This document shows positions 1 through 9,805 of a stretch of 64,000 bases of DNA, piece by piece (position 1 is the stretch's first letter; every line of letters begins with the position of its first letter). The stretch is from Terriglobia bacterium (GTDB taxonomy: Bacteria; Acidobacteriota; Terriglobia; Terriglobales; Acidobacteriaceae), in assembly GCA_020073385.1 (NCBI GenBank), contig JAIQFH010000004.1, forward strand, positions 62,001 through 126,000. The letters run 5' to 3'. A program made the translations under genes and the position numbers. The notes below the pieces were generated by a model. The model had not been told where the DNA came from and searched no databases. It saw only the letters and a program-made list of their open reading frames with translations.

Positions 1-44
1 CCGGCGAAAATAGTTTTGCAGCGCTTTTGCTGGAGTTGCCTTGA
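1..44 (+). CDS. 3' end of an upstream gene (partial, unidentified)
   Basis: Reading from base 3 there is an open frame of 13 codons ending in a TGA at 42-44, with residues GENSFAALLLELP. The stop lies 2 bases before the ATG at 47 of the next gene, the tight spacing expected inside an operon. Too little is present to name the product. It could equally be a chance open frame. Confidence 0.3.
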   Translation, partial: GENSFAALLLELP

Positions 45-46
45 AT

Positions 47-1045
47 ATGAATGTGCGAATTGCGGCCGCGGCGTTCAGTGTTCCGCCCGAAGAGGAGAGC
101 GTCGAAACGGTCTTGGAGCGGGAACGAGATCGGGTGGAGACGACGCTCGCTCCGTTGAGCCCGAAGGCGCGACAAAGGGCCACAGAGGGTCTCGGATTGA
201 GCCGCGTCCGGGTGTGCGGAAGCAAGCAACCTTATGATTTGGTTCTCGAAGCCGCTTCAGCGGCAATGACCGAGGCCGGGATTATGGGGCAGGATATCGA
301 TCTCATCCTGGATTACAGCACGTTCCCTGGAGAGAGCTCGCAGTATTTTTCCTTCGCCCACAAACTCAGCGACGAACTCGGGGCGGAAACTTCACTCAAC
401 TTAAGTTTCAAGTCCGGCGGTTGCGCAGCGCTTCACCTCGCGATCAAGACTGCGCTGGGTTGGATGAGTACCGATGAAAACATTCAAACCGCGCTGCTGG
501 TAACGGGAGACACCGCGCCTCACGGCAACCGCACCCTGCTTCCGGTTACCGTGCAAGGCGACGCCGCGAGTGCGGTTATTTTGAAGCGCGAAGGCGCCGA
601 AGGACCTCTGTTGCTGAGCGTGGAAGCTATGACGCTCGGCCACCTGCACGAGGCCATTGCATTGATCAAGACCAACGGGCACCTCGAGATTAAAGTGGAT
701 GCTGCATGCATGGAAAACGAGGTGATGCCGGTCTACTATCTGAACTTGCTGTGGGTGGTGCAAAAAGCCCTGGCAGCATCTTCCCTGAGTTTGAAAGATA
801 TTGATCATTTCATCTATTCCAACATCAGCCATCGGGACCGTGAGGGTTTCCGCAGGATGGTGGGACTCCCCGAGGGCGGATTGCCGCCCACTCCCATGGC
901 AGAGTATGGTCACACCTTTGCCAGCGACTTAATCATTAATTATGTGAACCTGCGGCGCGAGGGCCGAATTCGTCCGGGGCAATTGTTGCTATTTGCTTCC
1001 GCAGGGATCGGATTCACGTGGGGGGTGACGCTTGCCCGGGCCTGA
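47..1045 (+). CDS. 3-oxoacyl-ACP synthase III (KAS III/FabH-like) family protein
   Basis: A 332-residue thiolase-fold protein of KAS III length. The nucleophile is Cys126 in the stretch FKSGGCAALH, and a VTGDTAPHGN-type core strand follows. Where FabH has HQAN and GNTSAAS, this protein reads SNISHRD and GHTFASD. The usual His/Asn pair is therefore altered, and it may act as an acyl transferase or an unusual condensing enzyme rather than a housekeeping FabH. I prefer the ATG at 47, with GGAG at 32-35 as ribosome binding site, over the TTG at 41. The 3' end overlaps the adenylation gene by 14 bases, which points to co-translation. The neighbours suggest a small specialised-metabolite or acyl-amino-acid pathway. 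The family call is firm; the substrate is unknown. Confidence 0.85.
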   Translation: MNVRIAAAAFSVPPEEESVETVLERERDRVETTLAPLSPKARQRATEGLGLSRVRVCGSKQPYDLVLEAASAAMTEAGIMGQDIDLILDYSTFPGESSQYFSFAHKLSDELGAETSLNLSFKSGGCAALHLAIKTALGWMSTDENIQTALLVTGDTAPHGNRTLLPVTVQGDAASAVILKREGAEGPLLLSVEAMTLGHLHEAIALIKTNGHLEIKVDAACMENEVMPVYYLNLLWVVQKALAASSLSLKDIDHFIYSNISHRDREGFRRMVGLPEGGLPPTPMAEYGHTFASDLIINYVNLRREGRIRPGQLLLFASAGIGFTWGVTLARA

Positions 1046-2639
1046 ACGCCCCAAACCTGAAGGTGACGAGCCTGAAAGTGACGTGCTCTCGGATTGGCTC
1101 CGACGCACTGCGGCAGCCACGCCAGATGCGCCAGCCATAGTCGAGGCGGGCCCTGGCGAAGAAGATCGCGTCACTTCTTTCCGCGAGTTGTTCGAGCAGG
1201 CTGCGTCGCTGGCGGTGCGGTTTGTCGAAAAGGGTGTCCGAAAACAGGATCGCATCGCTTTGGTGCTGCCAAAGACCACCGAAGCGATCGTCTCGGTTTT
1301 TGCGTCCCTGCTGGCCGGTGCGATCTATGTTCCCATCCATCCACAGTGGCCGAAGGAGCGAATCGAAACAGTCCTGGCAGATTGTGCGGCGCGGCTGGTG
1401 ATCGAGGGTGACAACGGTTCTCCGCCACGAATCACTGATCGCGAAAAGGGCTGTAGCATTCCGTGGCGGGGCGCGCCATCTGTTCCTAGCGATAAGTTCG
1501 GCTCGCTGCCCCGAGCAGATGCCGGCGATTCGGCTCTCATTCTGTTCACCTCGGGATCCACGGGGCAGCCGAAGGGAGTGCTCCTTTCGCATCGCGCGGT
1601 AAGCGCATTCGTAAGGTGGTCCGCGCGCGAGTTTCAGATCAGTTCAGCGGATCGCATCGCATGTCCGTCGCCTTTGAGTTTTGATCTCTCCACCTTCGAC
1701 ATTTTCAACATGGCATTGTGCGGCGCCACCTGTGTCCTGGTCCCGGGACACAGCCTGTGGATGCCGCGCTTTTTGGTACAGTTCCTGCGCGAGGCACGCA
1801 TTAGCTGTTGGTATTCTGTGCCGTCGATCTTGGCGGGCATGTTAGAAGAGGGGCGGCTGGCGCAACACGACTATCCCGACATGCGCCTGATCCTCTTTGC
1901 TGGGGAAGTTTTTCGCAGTCACGCCGTATCGCAGTTGCAAGCAGCGCTCCCGCAGGCGGTTTGCGCCAACCTTTACGGCCCCACAGAGACGAATGTGGTC
2001 ACGTGGTGCCGTGTGCCACGCGGCTTCGACGGATTACAACCGCTGCCGATCGGTCAGCCCTGTCCCTACGCCGCGGTCGCCGTTGACGCGACCACTGGCG
2101 AACTGCTCGCCGGCGGCGATTCTCTGATGAGCGGATACTGGAACCGTCCCGAAGAGACGCAACATGCTTTCGTCACTTTGAATGGCAAGCGTTATTACCG
2201 CACCGGGGACCGTGTGTCGCAGGCGACTGACGGCAACTATCTTTTCCTCGGTCGGCTCGACCGTCAAGTGAAGCGCCGGGGTTTCCGGATTGAACTGGCA
2301 GAGATCGAGACTGCCCTCGCTAGCTGCGAAGATATACTGGAAGCGGCGGCGGTGGCCGTCGAGGACGGGAAGAGGGGAACCGCCATCGTAGCTTTTGTTC
2401 ACACCCGTTCTGCCGGCGCTATCACCCTGGTCGAGGCCAAAGCCCACTGTGCGCGGACACTGCCTCTGTATATGGTGCCCGACCACATCGTATTTCTGGG
2501 TGCCATACCTACGGGAGGCACGGGCAAGATCGATTACCTCGCTCTATCCAGAATGGCGAAAACACTGAACCATGCAGGATCAGACCATGCAGCACCAAAC
2601 CATGGAGATCAAGACCGCAGTCCGGCAATTCATCGCTGA
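1032..2639 (+). CDS. Amino acid adenylation enzyme (NRPS A-domain / AMP-dependent synthetase)
   Basis: A stand-alone 535-residue adenylate-forming enzyme. It shows the P-loop signature LFTSGSTGQPKGV, the A4-type FDLSTFDIF with the Asp that normally binds the amino group of an alpha-amino acid, NLYGPTETN (A5), YRTGDRV (A7), GRLDRQVKRRGFRIE (A8) and the C-terminal GGTGKID with the catalytic Lys (A10). It should activate an amino acid as the AMP ester and load it onto the carrier protein encoded immediately downstream. The start is a TTG inside the preceding gene; a GTG about 50 bases further in is possible. The DltA/NRPS type is clear, but I cannot read substrate specificity with confidence. 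Confidence 0.9.
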   Translation: MPGPERPKPEGDEPESDVLSDWLRRTAAATPDAPAIVEAGPGEEDRVTSFRELFEQAASLAVRFVEKGVRKQDRIALVLPKTTEAIVSVFASLLAGAIYVPIHPQWPKERIETVLADCAARLVIEGDNGSPPRITDREKGCSIPWRGAPSVPSDKFGSLPRADAGDSALILFTSGSTGQPKGVLLSHRAVSAFVRWSAREFQISSADRIACPSPLSFDLSTFDIFNMALCGATCVLVPGHSLWMPRFLVQFLREARISCWYSVPSILAGMLEEGRLAQHDYPDMRLILFAGEVFRSHAVSQLQAALPQAVCANLYGPTETNVVTWCRVPRGFDGLQPLPIGQPCPYAAVAVDATTGELLAGGDSLMSGYWNRPEETQHAFVTLNGKRYYRTGDRVSQATDGNYLFLGRLDRQVKRRGFRIELAEIETALASCEDILEAAAVAVEDGKRGTAIVAFVHTRSAGAITLVEAKAHCARTLPLYMVPDHIVFLGAIPTGGTGKIDYLALSRMAKTLNHAGSDHAAPNHGDQDRSPAIHR

Positions 2640-2889
2640 GAACGTTCTGCTCGGTGTGCATCAGACCACCATCGAGGACGCCACGCCGCTCGTCAGCGGC
2701 GGTCTCATCGACTCGATCGGTATGATCGGGCTGGTGGCGTTCCTCGAAGCGCGTTTCAAAGTCGAATTTGTGCCTAAAGAGATTAACGTACACAGCCTCG
2801 ATACGCTGGAGAAAATCGAAGAAGTGATCCGGAAGAAGCTGGCTGCCCGGGAAGTTGACGCGGCGGGTAGCGGGCGACAAATTCGTTGA
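2572..2889 (+). CDS. Acyl/peptidyl carrier protein
   Basis: A small acidic helical protein with the phosphopantetheine site in GGLIDSIGMIGLV (the Ser of DSIGM). Its length suits a free-standing carrier of the DltC/PCP type. Three in-frame ATGs (2572, 2587, 2602) are preceded by near-identical ACC contexts and lack a clear ribosome binding site. The start at 2602 (MEIKTAVRQF) gives a more typical 95-residue carrier; the longest form is listed. It overlaps the adenylation gene by up to 68 bases, so translation is probably coupled. It is the likely acceptor for the amino acid activated by the preceding enzyme. Confidence 0.87.
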   Translation: MQDQTMQHQTMEIKTAVRQFIAENVLLGVHQTTIEDATPLVSGGLIDSIGMIGLVAFLEARFKVEFVPKEINVHSLDTLEKIEEVIRKKLAAREVDAAGSGRQIR

Positions 2890-2898
2890 GGTGTTGCG

Positions 2899-3816
2899 GT
2901 GCGGAGACGTTGGAGACTGCACGGACTGGCGCTGGTAGCGGCGTTGTTTCAGCCCGCGTGCTGGCAACACAAGGAACCGTTCGAAAAGGCGCCGCTCAAC
3001 CGCGGCGAAATTCAGGTCGTGCGCCTCTCGGAACGCGCCAACCTCGTCGTGGAACGCGTTCGTTTCTGGTCCAACGAAATGAACGAGCCCCGTTTTTTCG
3101 TTGCCCTGGTTCCCAAGACGCAGGTTGCTCCTTCGGAAGTCTTCATCTTGAATCACGGTTGGCGCGACCGGCCAGAGGACCTGTTGATACACCTCAAGGT
3201 GGACCAGGTATACGATCAACTGCTTAGTCGGCACGAGGTGCGGCCCGCGATTGTGGTCCTGCCCGACGTTCGCTTCAGCAACTTCTACCGCGAGTACTCC
3301 GACCGATACCCATTTCCTAACTATCTGACTTTGGTGGCGGAGGAGGTGGCGGGAACGGTTTCGCACCGCTATGCGATCCCGTTCGAACGCCAGCGCTGGG
3401 CGATCGGTGGTTTCTCTTTCGGCGGTTATCTATCGCTGGATGTAGGACGGCGCTATGCCGGACGGTTTGCCAGCGTCAGTGTGATCAGTGGACTGGTGGA
3501 TTCAGAGTGGGGTTACTGGCCATCGCAGCCGCCGCCGCCCGGACCACTTGATTCGCAGGGCCGAGGCAAGCACACAATCGTGGTTCCCGGACCTGTTCCC
3601 AGACTTTTCCTAGCCTGTGGATCGGATGATCGCCTGTTCTCAACAATGCGCGACTTGCATGCAAAGCTAACGGAGATAGGCATCCCCCATGCGTGGTCGA
3701 CTGCGCCGGGTGGGCACACATGGAAATACTGGTCCTCGGTTCTGCCGCTGATGTTCAAATTCCATCTGGCCAATGAACAAGGGGCAGGTTCAGGGCAAGT
3801 GACCCCGCAGAAGTGA
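2899..3816 (+). CDS. Exported alpha/beta-hydrolase (esterase D-like)
   Basis: A 305-residue protein starting at GTG, 9 bases after the carrier-protein stop. An N-terminal hydrophobic stretch ending LFQPACW looks like a signal peptide, possibly a lipoprotein signal. The catalytic machinery of putative esterases is visible: nucleophile Ser173 in GGFSFGGY, an acid residue in ACGSDDRLF and the His of GGHTWKYW. It probably hydrolyses an ester or thioester outside the cytoplasm. Its position at the end of the KAS III/adenylation/carrier operon suggests product release, processing or hydrolysis of the pathway product. The substrate is unknown. Confidence 0.8.
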   Translation: MRRRWRLHGLALVAALFQPACWQHKEPFEKAPLNRGEIQVVRLSERANLVVERVRFWSNEMNEPRFFVALVPKTQVAPSEVFILNHGWRDRPEDLLIHLKVDQVYDQLLSRHEVRPAIVVLPDVRFSNFYREYSDRYPFPNYLTLVAEEVAGTVSHRYAIPFERQRWAIGGFSFGGYLSLDVGRRYAGRFASVSVISGLVDSEWGYWPSQPPPPGPLDSQGRGKHTIVVPGPVPRLFLACGSDDRLFSTMRDLHAKLTEIGIPHAWSTAPGGHTWKYWSSVLPLMFKFHLANEQGAGSGQVTPQK

Positions 3817-3865
3817 AGATAACGCTGAAGCCCAATCATCTTAGTGGAAACGTCGACTAATACCA

Positions 3866-3962
3866 CGGGGGCTAAAGCCCCGCGTCCCGATTGGATCTTA
3901 CGCGGCGCTGAAGCGCCGCTCTTTCACTAAATCTTCTTCGCGGCGCTGCTAAGAGCCGCGCC
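3866..3962. repeat. Cluster of three short GC-rich hairpins between convergent genes
   Basis: Three consecutive palindromes lie between the convergent esterase and hisA genes. GGGGC-TAAA-GCCCC is at 3868-3881, CGGCGCT-GA-AGCGCCG at 3903-3918, and an imperfect one with arms CGCGGC/GCCGCG at about 3939-3960. They resemble dispersed REP-like hairpins and could end transcription from both sides, though no strong U tract follows. Confidence 0.6.
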
Positions 3963-4008
3963 CTTTCAAAAGCACTTATTAAGATGGCGATTTTCTAGGG
4001 CGCCCGAT

Positions 4009-4689
4009 TTAGGCCGGCATCAGATTCCGATAGATTGCCATGCCCACTACCGCATCGACTCCGATCGCGTCGAGGGCATCAACTTCTTCTTGGCTGCGAA
4101 TGCCTCCAGCGGCGATCAGGCGGTGCGAGGTGGCTTTACGCAGTTCTCGAACAATATCGAGGGGGATTCCCTGCAGTAGACCTTCGGTGTCGATATTTGT
4201 ATAGAGAAAAGCGGCACAGAAAGGATCGAGCGCGCGGATCATGTCGGCCGCTTGGATGGGAGTAGATTCCTGCCAACCTTTGATGGAGACGTAGCCTCCG
4301 CGGGAATCGACCGCGAAGACGAGTTTCTCGGGGCCGAGTTGGGCGGAGAGGTCGCGGGCGAAGGAGACGTTGATTGCTCCCTGCGAGATGAGGGATGAGC
4401 CGAGAATCACGCGACGGGCTCCGAGATCCAGTGTGGCGCTGGCGGAATCGATTGAGCGAATGCCCCCGCCGACCTGGCAGGGGATCTGACGGGCGATCTC
4501 GCGGACCAGACTCTGATTGTTGCCGCGGCCCATGGCGGCGTCGAGGTCGATAACTTGCACGACGGGATATTTCGAGAAGCGATCGATCCAGTGTTGAAGG
4601 CCGTCGAACTCCAGAGCTTTGCGGCTGCCCTGGACGAGTTGGACGACTTTTCCTTCCATCAGGTCAATTGAGGGGATCAGCACGGCCAC
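4009..4689 (-). CDS. hisA: Phosphoribosylformimino-5-aminoimidazole carboxamide ribotide isomerase
   Basis: A 226-residue TIM barrel that converts ProFAR to PRFAR in histidine synthesis. The conserved start is [14 protein letters not shown] with the catalytic Asp, and the second catalytic Asp lies in VFAVDSRGG. Phosphate-binding glycine loops QVGGGIRS and IAAGGIRS mark the two half-barrels. It is the last gene of the his operon, and its first 13 bases overlap the end of hisF. Length is normal for the family. Confidence 0.96.
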   Translation of the reverse strand: MAVLIPSIDLMEGKVVQLVQGSRKALEFDGLQHWIDRFSKYPVVQVIDLDAAMGRGNNQSLVREIARQIPCQVGGGIRSIDSASATLDLGARRVILGSSLISQGAINVSFARDLSAQLGPEKLVFAVDSRGGYVSIKGWQESTPIQAADMIRALDPFCAAFLYTNIDTEGLLQGIPLDIVRELRKATSHRLIAAGGIRSQEEVDALDAIGVDAVVGMAIYRNLMPA

Positions 4690-5438
4690 CTCACGGGAAT
4701 GTTCTGGGCGAGAAGATGCTGCTTGAGGTCGCCGAGCGAACTGAGACCGTAGTGGAAGATGGAAGCGGCCAGCGCGGCGTCCGCGTGACCTTCGCGGAAG
4801 ACTTCGACGAAGTGCGGGGCGCCGCCGGCACCTCCGGAGGCGATGACCGGAATGTGAAGGCGATCGGCGATGGCACGAGTCAAGTCACAATCAAAGCCGG
4901 AAGCGGTGCCGTCGCGGTCCATCGAGGTTAGGAGTATTTCTCCGGCGCCGCGGGATTCGGCTTCCAGGGCCCATTCCACGGCATTGCGATTGGCGGAGAC
5001 ACGGCCTCCGTGGGTGAAGGCTTGCCAGGAGTCGTTGTGGCGTTTGGCGTCGATGGCGACGACGACCGCTTGCGAGCCGAAACGTTCGGCAATTTGCGTG
5101 ATCAGGGTAGGATCGGCGAGGGCGGAGGAGTTGATACTGATCTTGTCGGCTCCGGCCGAGAAAACGGAGGCGGCTTCCTGCAATGTTCGAATGCCGCCGC
5201 CTACGGTGAAGGGGATGAAGAGCTGCTTGGCGGTGCGGCGAACTGTGTCGAGCAGAGTGGAGCGTCGCTCGTGAGCGGCGGAGATGTCGAGAAGAACGAT
5301 CTCGTCGGCACCCGATTCGCTGTGACGCTTCGCGAGCTCGGCGGGGTCGCCGGCATCGCGCAAATTCACGAACTGAACGCCTTTGACAACGCGGCCGTCG
5401 TCGACGTCGAGGCAGGCGATGATGCGTTTGGTCAACAT
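4677..5438 (-). CDS. hisF: Imidazole glycerol phosphate synthase, cyclase subunit
   Basis: A 253-residue TIM barrel that begins [20 protein letters not shown], the conserved HisF start with its catalytic Asp. A second active-site Asp lies in [10 protein letters not shown], and phosphate loops are TVGGGIRT and IASGGAGG. The frame stays open further upstream inside hisH, but homology and length fix the ATG at 5438, one base past the hisH stop. It forms the synthase with HisH, taking ammonia from glutamine and making IGP and AICAR. Confidence 0.96.
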   Translation of the reverse strand: MLTKRIIACLDVDDGRVVKGVQFVNLRDAGDPAELAKRHSESGADEIVLLDISAAHERRSTLLDTVRRTAKQLFIPFTVGGGIRTLQEAASVFSAGADKISINSSALADPTLITQIAERFGSQAVVVAIDAKRHNDSWQAFTHGGRVSANRNAVEWALEAESRGAGEILLTSMDRDGTASGFDCDLTRAIADRLHIPVIASGGAGGAPHFVEVFREGHADAALAASIFHYGLSSLGDLKQHLLAQNIPVRWPC

Positions 5439-5439
5439 G

Positions 5440-6033
5440 TCAGATCGCGCAAAAGTTGGCGAGGAGCCTGAGTCCGATCTCGCCAGATTTTTCGGGGTGA
5501 AACTGAACGCCGAACAAAAGATCGCGCTCGACGGCGGCCGAGAACTTTCCTCCATATTCGCAGCTTGCAACCGTTGTGCCGTTCAGCGGCGCGTGATAGG
5601 AGTGCGTGAAGTAGACGAACGGGGAGGGCGGCAATCCGCGGAACAGACGCGAAGTTGAGGCGATTTCGAGTTGGTTCCAGCCCACGTGGGGAGACTTCAC
5701 AGTTTGGGGGAACCGGGCGCAAGTGCCCGGAAAGAGATCCAGACCGCGGGTTTCGGGCGATTCTTCGCTACCGGAAAACATCCATTGCATGCCGACGCAG
5801 ATGCCGAGGAAGGGAACTTTCCGTGAGATGGCATCGGAGATTGCGGCTTGCAGGCCCGACTTTGCCAGCGATGCGGTCGAGGCGAAATGGCCGACGCCCG
5901 GGAGGACGATCTTGCGGGCACGACGAACCTCGGCGGGATCGGAAGTGATGGCACAATCCTGTCCTAGCCAGTCGAGCGCTTTCTTCACGGAGACGAGATT
6001 GCCGGCGCCGTAATCAACGATGGCGATCATCAT
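5440..6033 (-). CDS. hisH: Imidazole glycerol phosphate synthase, glutaminase subunit
   Basis: A 197-residue class I glutamine amidotransferase. The N-terminus is [11 protein letters not shown], the nucleophile is the Cys of [11 protein letters not shown], and the His-Glu pair lies in VQFHPEKSG. It supplies ammonia to HisF, encoded directly downstream. The first ATG overlaps the end of hisB by 4 bases (ATGA type), and a second ATG follows immediately. Length and motifs are canonical. Confidence 0.96.
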   Translation of the reverse strand: MMIAIVDYGAGNLVSVKKALDWLGQDCAITSDPAEVRRARKIVLPGVGHFASTASLAKSGLQAAISDAISRKVPFLGICVGMQWMFSGSEESPETRGLDLFPGTCARFPQTVKSPHVGWNQLEIASTSRLFRGLPPSPFVYFTHSYHAPLNGTTVASCEYGGKFSAAVERDLLFGVQFHPEKSGEIGLRLLANFCAI

Positions 6034-6617
6034 AAAACTCCTTTCGTGCTGGGAAGCAGGCGAATCATCTGAGGATCGCGCCAGCAGGCGGCGCGAAGAG
6101 CGCGGGCGAAGGCTTTGAAGAGGGATTCGATTTTGTGATGACTAGACCGGCCGTAGAGCACCCGGGCATGAACGTTGGCGCGGGCGCCACGGGCGAAACC
6201 TTCGAAAAAGTCGTCGACCAACTCGGACTGGAGATCACCCACGAGCCGCGTGCGGACCTTGGTGTCGATTACGGCGGCGGTGCGTCCGCAGAAATCAACC
6301 GCGGCCATTCCCATGGTTTCGTCCATGGGCATGAGGAAATATCCAGCGCGCAGGATACCGCGCTTGCTGCCGAGGGCCTTGTCGAAGGCCTGGCCGAGGA
6401 CGATGCCGACGTCTTCGACGGTGTGGTGCTGATCGACGTCGAGGTCGCCGCGGGCTTTGAGCTTGAGGTCGAAGCCTCCGTGATGGGCGAACAGTTCGAG
6501 CATGTGGTCGAAGAAACGGATGCCAGTGGAGACTTTATAGCGGCCGCGGCCCTCGATGGTGAGCGAGGCCTGGATCTGAGTCTCTTTGCTGATGCGGTTG
6601 ATGGAGCCTTTTCTCAT
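6030..6617 (-). CDS. hisB: Imidazoleglycerol-phosphate dehydratase
   Basis: A 195-residue monofunctional IGP dehydratase. The metal-binding His motifs are visible in [16 protein letters not shown] and [11 protein letters not shown], with further conserved [10 protein letters not shown] and [10 protein letters not shown] segments. There is no N-terminal histidinol-phosphatase domain of the enterobacterial type, so that step needs another gene. The gene overlaps hisC upstream and hisH downstream by 4 bases each. Confidence 0.96.
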   Translation of the reverse strand: MRKGSINRISKETQIQASLTIEGRGRYKVSTGIRFFDHMLELFAHHGGFDLKLKARGDLDVDQHHTVEDVGIVLGQAFDKALGSKRGILRAGYFLMPMDETMGMAAVDFCGRTAAVIDTKVRTRLVGDLQSELVDDFFEGFARGARANVHARVLYGRSSHHKIESLFKAFARALRAACWRDPQMIRLLPSTKGVL

Positions 6618-7702
6618 GAGCGTGATGCTCCCTGGGGGATGGAAAGTTCTTCGAGGACCTCGTCGAGCGCAGCCAACAAGCGGTTGGTGTGCTCTGCGGT
6701 GCCGAGCGTGAAACGAACGCAGCCTTCGCAGGCATGATCGGAGGAGCGGTCGCGGACGAGAATGCCACGCCGGCGCATCTGATCGACGAAGGCTTGCGAG
6801 TCGGATTTGGTGGAGCCGATGCGCGCGAGGACAAAATTCGCCTGGCTGGGCCAGAACGCTATTCCGCGCGTGGTGAGAACGCTTTCGAGACGCGTGCGTG
6901 ACTGTAGAGTCTCGGTCACATACTGCTCGATGTAATTCTGGTCGGCGAGGGCTTCTGGCAAGCAGGCCAACGCGACGGCATTGACGTTGTAGGGTGAACA
7001 GACGCGGCGGAGAGAGGGCATCTGTTCTGCATGCCCGATGAGGACGCCGATTCGCAGACCGGCCAGGCCGTAGGCTTTCGAAAACGTGCGGGTGATGAAA
7101 ACGTTAGGACATTCGCCGCGGCGGGGCAGGAGAGTCTTTCCGCAGAATTCGAAGTAGGCTTCATCGATTAATATCGCCGCGGATGGCGCGCAGCGGGCGA
7201 TTTCGAGGAGTTGCTCAGGGGGAGTGAACGTTCCGGTTGGATTGTTGGGGTTCGCGATGGCGATCAGGCGGGCGCGAGTTGTGATGCGATCACAGACGGC
7301 TTTGATAGGAAGTTGGAAATCGTTATCCGCCGGGATATTGATGACCTGGGCTCCGGCTGCGCTCATGTAAATCCTGTACATCGAATACGTGGGAACGACG
7401 ATGAGGGCCTCGTCGCCGGGAGCGAGATAAGTTTGGCAAAGGAGATGGATCGCTTCATCGACTCCGTTGGTCAGCAAAAGCTCCGAGTCGGACACGCCAA
7501 GAAAGTTGGCCACCGCTGCTTCGATTGGCTGGCGCTCGGGATAACGGGCGAGATCCTCAGCGGTCAGGGAACGAAGGCGGTCGAGGACTCGGGCGGAACC
7601 TCCGACGGTATTTTCGTTGAAGTCGAGGCGCAGTCCCGCGCGTCCGGCCAGCGGCGGATGGTAGGCGGGGATGGCGCTTACGGCTGCGCGTGGTTTAAGC
7701 AT
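6614..7702 (-). CDS. hisC: Histidinol-phosphate aminotransferase
   Basis: A 362-residue fold-type I PLP enzyme. It shows the [13 protein letters not shown] start, [19 protein letters not shown] with the PLP-contacting Asp, and the Schiff-base Lys in [16 protein letters not shown]. It transaminates imidazole-acetol phosphate to L-histidinol phosphate. It overlaps the end of hisD by 8 bases and the start of hisB by 4. Confidence 0.95.
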   Translation of the reverse strand: MLKPRAAVSAIPAYHPPLAGRAGLRLDFNENTVGGSARVLDRLRSLTAEDLARYPERQPIEAAVANFLGVSDSELLLTNGVDEAIHLLCQTYLAPGDEALIVVPTYSMYRIYMSAAGAQVINIPADNDFQLPIKAVCDRITTRARLIAIANPNNPTGTFTPPEQLLEIARCAPSAAILIDEAYFEFCGKTLLPRRGECPNVFITRTFSKAYGLAGLRIGVLIGHAEQMPSLRRVCSPYNVNAVALACLPEALADQNYIEQYVTETLQSRTRLESVLTTRGIAFWPSQANFVLARIGSTKSDSQAFVDQMRRRGILVRDRSSDHACEGCVRFTLGTAEHTNRLLAALDEVLEELSIPQGASRS

Positions 7703-8936
7703 GAGCGCACCTCACGCTGATGGATGTGGCATGGGCCCGGAGGCCCTCGATCTGAGCCAGAGTTTCCACAGTCTTTCCTATTTGGTTCAGGCCGTCGCGG
7801 GTAAGCTCCTGGACGGTTACGAGCTTTACGAAATCGAGAACGCTGAGTCCGCCGCGGAAACGGGCTTGGCCGGAGGTAGGCAGAACGTGGTTGGGACCGG
7901 AGGCGTAGTCGCCCGCGGCCTGCGGAGAGTAGTCGCCAACGAAGATCGAGCCCGCGTTTCGAATGTAGGGGAGATCTTCACGAGCGATGGTGATGTGCTC
8001 GGGGGCGAGGGTGTTTGCCCAGTCGCGGGCTTGCTCGCGGGATGCGGCGAAAAGAATAGCTCCCTGACGCTGCAGGGATTTCCTGGCGATCGGATTCTCG
8101 CGGGCAAGTTCTTCGATGCCAAGTGCCACGGCTTGGGCCAGCGCCGCCTGTGTGGTGATGAGAATGGACAGAGCGTCGGGATCGTGCTCGGCTTGCGATA
8201 CCAGATCGGCGGCAATGAATGTCGGATTGCCGGAGTCGCTGAGTACGACGGCTTCGGTGGGACCTGCCAAAAAATCGATAGAGCAATCGAACGAGACAAG
8301 TTTCTTGGCCGTGGTGACGTAGGCATTTCCCGGGCCGACGATTTTATCGACGCGCGGAATCGTCTTCGTGCCGTAGGCCAGGGCGGCAATTGCCTGCGCA
8401 CCGCCGACGCGATAGAACTTCTGGACGCCGAGCATTCCTGCTGCGGCCAGGACTTCCGTCGAAGGCTTTGGCGAGACGACACGGATGTTCTCGACTCCAG
8501 CGACTTGCGCGGGAATCACTGTCATCAGCAGAGTTGAGACCAGTGGGTAGCGGCCACCGGGGACGTAGCAACCTACGGAATCAAGAGGGATCGCTAACTG
8601 ACCTAGCGAGATTCCTCGGCGAGTGCGCGTCCAGTTGCGTGGTTTTTGCCATTCGCAGAAGCGGCGGATGTTCTGGGCTGCTTCGCGCAGAGATTTGCGC
8701 GTGCTGGGCGTGAGCGTGTTCCACGCAACTGCCATCTCATCCTCGGGAACTTGCAGAGGACGATCTTTGGCCAGACCGTCCAATAGGACGGCATAGCGGC
8801 GCAGGGCGCGATCGCCATTGCGGCGCACATCCTTGATGATGGCGCGGACGCGCGGCTCAAGAGCGGTGAGACTGGTGGCACGGGAAACGAGGCGCTCTAC
8901 CGTCCTCGCCGCCTTTTGGCCCGAGAGGATGCGCAT
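7695..8936 (-). CDS. hisD: Histidinol dehydrogenase
   Basis: A 413-residue enzyme for the last two NAD-linked steps. Diagnostic stretches are VGCYVPGGRYPLVS, VDKIVGPGNAYV, FLAGPTEAVVLSD, SQAEHDPDALS (zinc-site Gln/His and neighbours), and the C-terminal SGPNHVLPTSGQARF. The frame extends further upstream, but the family start [11 protein letters not shown] is the ATG at 8936. That ATG overlaps the hisG stop by one base (TGATG). Confidence 0.95.
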   Translation of the reverse strand: MRILSGQKAARTVERLVSRATSLTALEPRVRAIIKDVRRNGDRALRRYAVLLDGLAKDRPLQVPEDEMAVAWNTLTPSTRKSLREAAQNIRRFCEWQKPRNWTRTRRGISLGQLAIPLDSVGCYVPGGRYPLVSTLLMTVIPAQVAGVENIRVVSPKPSTEVLAAAGMLGVQKFYRVGGAQAIAALAYGTKTIPRVDKIVGPGNAYVTTAKKLVSFDCSIDFLAGPTEAVVLSDSGNPTFIAADLVSQAEHDPDALSILITTQAALAQAVALGIEELARENPIARKSLQRQGAILFAASREQARDWANTLAPEHITIAREDLPYIRNAGSIFVGDYSPQAAGDYASGPNHVLPTSGQARFRGGLSVLDFVKLVTVQELTRDGLNQIGKTVETLAQIEGLRAHATSISVRCAHA

Positions 8937-9805
8937 CAGAGCACCACCTTGTTCAGGGGATACTCCACGATGCCATGGGCTTGCGCTTCTTTGAGGCGGG
9001 GAATTACGTCCCAAGCGGCGGATTCGTCGATCACGGTGTTGACTGCGAGCCAGTCTTCATCGCTCAAGTGGGAGATCGTTGGCTTTTGCAGAGCAGGAAG
9101 GACGCCGAGGACAGCGGCCAGGTTTTCTTTTCGCACGTTCAGCATCAGACCGACGCGCTCTTGTGCTTCCATAGCGCCCTGCAGCATGAGGGCGAGATTG
9201 TCGATCTTGCGGCGCTTGTCGCGGTCGGCGTAAGAGCGCTTGTTGGCGATCAGTTGCGTGTTGGATTCGAGGACCGTTTCGAGGATGCGGAGACGGTTGG
9301 CGCGGAGGGAACTTCCAGTCTCGGTGACTTCGACGATGGCGTCGGCGAGCATAGGGGCTTTGACTTCGGTGGCGCCCCAGGAAAATTCCACGCGGACATT
9401 GACGCCCTTGTTGCTGAAATAATTGCGGGTGACGTTGACTAGTTCCGTCGCGATGATGCGATTGGAAAGATCTTCGGCACGCTGGAAGGGGGAATCTTCG
9501 GGGGCGGCGAGGACCCATCGGACTTTGCCGCGGCTGCGTTTGGCGTAGATCAAGTCGCTCACGGTGGCGACTTCCAGTCCGCTCTCGACGATCCAATCGA
9601 GACCGGTGAGGCCGGCGTCGACGGCTCCGTGCTCAACGTAGCGGGCCATTTCCTGCGCGCGGATCAGGAGACAGTCGATCTCGGGATCAGCGGTGGTGGC
9701 GAAATAGGAGCGGCCGTTCGTGTAGGCCGGCAATCCGGCACGTGCGAAGAGTTGCAGAGTTGCTTCCTGCAGACTGCCTTTGGGGATGCCGATGCGGAGT
9801 TTCAT
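8936..9805 (-). CDS. hisG: ATP phosphoribosyltransferase, long form
   Basis: First committed enzyme of histidine synthesis, 289 residues. It begins [20 protein letters not shown] and carries the PRPP/ATP-binding [15 protein letters not shown] segment. The length of nearly 290 residues, with an extra C-terminal domain ([21 protein letters not shown]), marks the HisG-long type with an ACT-like regulatory domain, normally inhibited by histidine. No hisZ is needed for this form. The start overlaps the end of hisI by 4 bases. Confidence 0.95.
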   Translation of the reverse strand: MKLRIGIPKGSLQEATLQLFARAGLPAYTNGRSYFATTADPEIDCLLIRAQEMARYVEHGAVDAGLTGLDWIVESGLEVATVSDLIYAKRSRGKVRWVLAAPEDSPFQRAEDLSNRIIATELVNVTRNYFSNKGVNVRVEFSWGATEVKAPMLADAIVEVTETGSSLRANRLRILETVLESNTQLIANKRSYADRDKRRKIDNLALMLQGAMEAQERVGLMLNVRKENLAAVLGVLPALQKPTISHLSDEDWLAVNTVIDESAAWDVIPRLKEAQAHGIVEYPLNKVVL

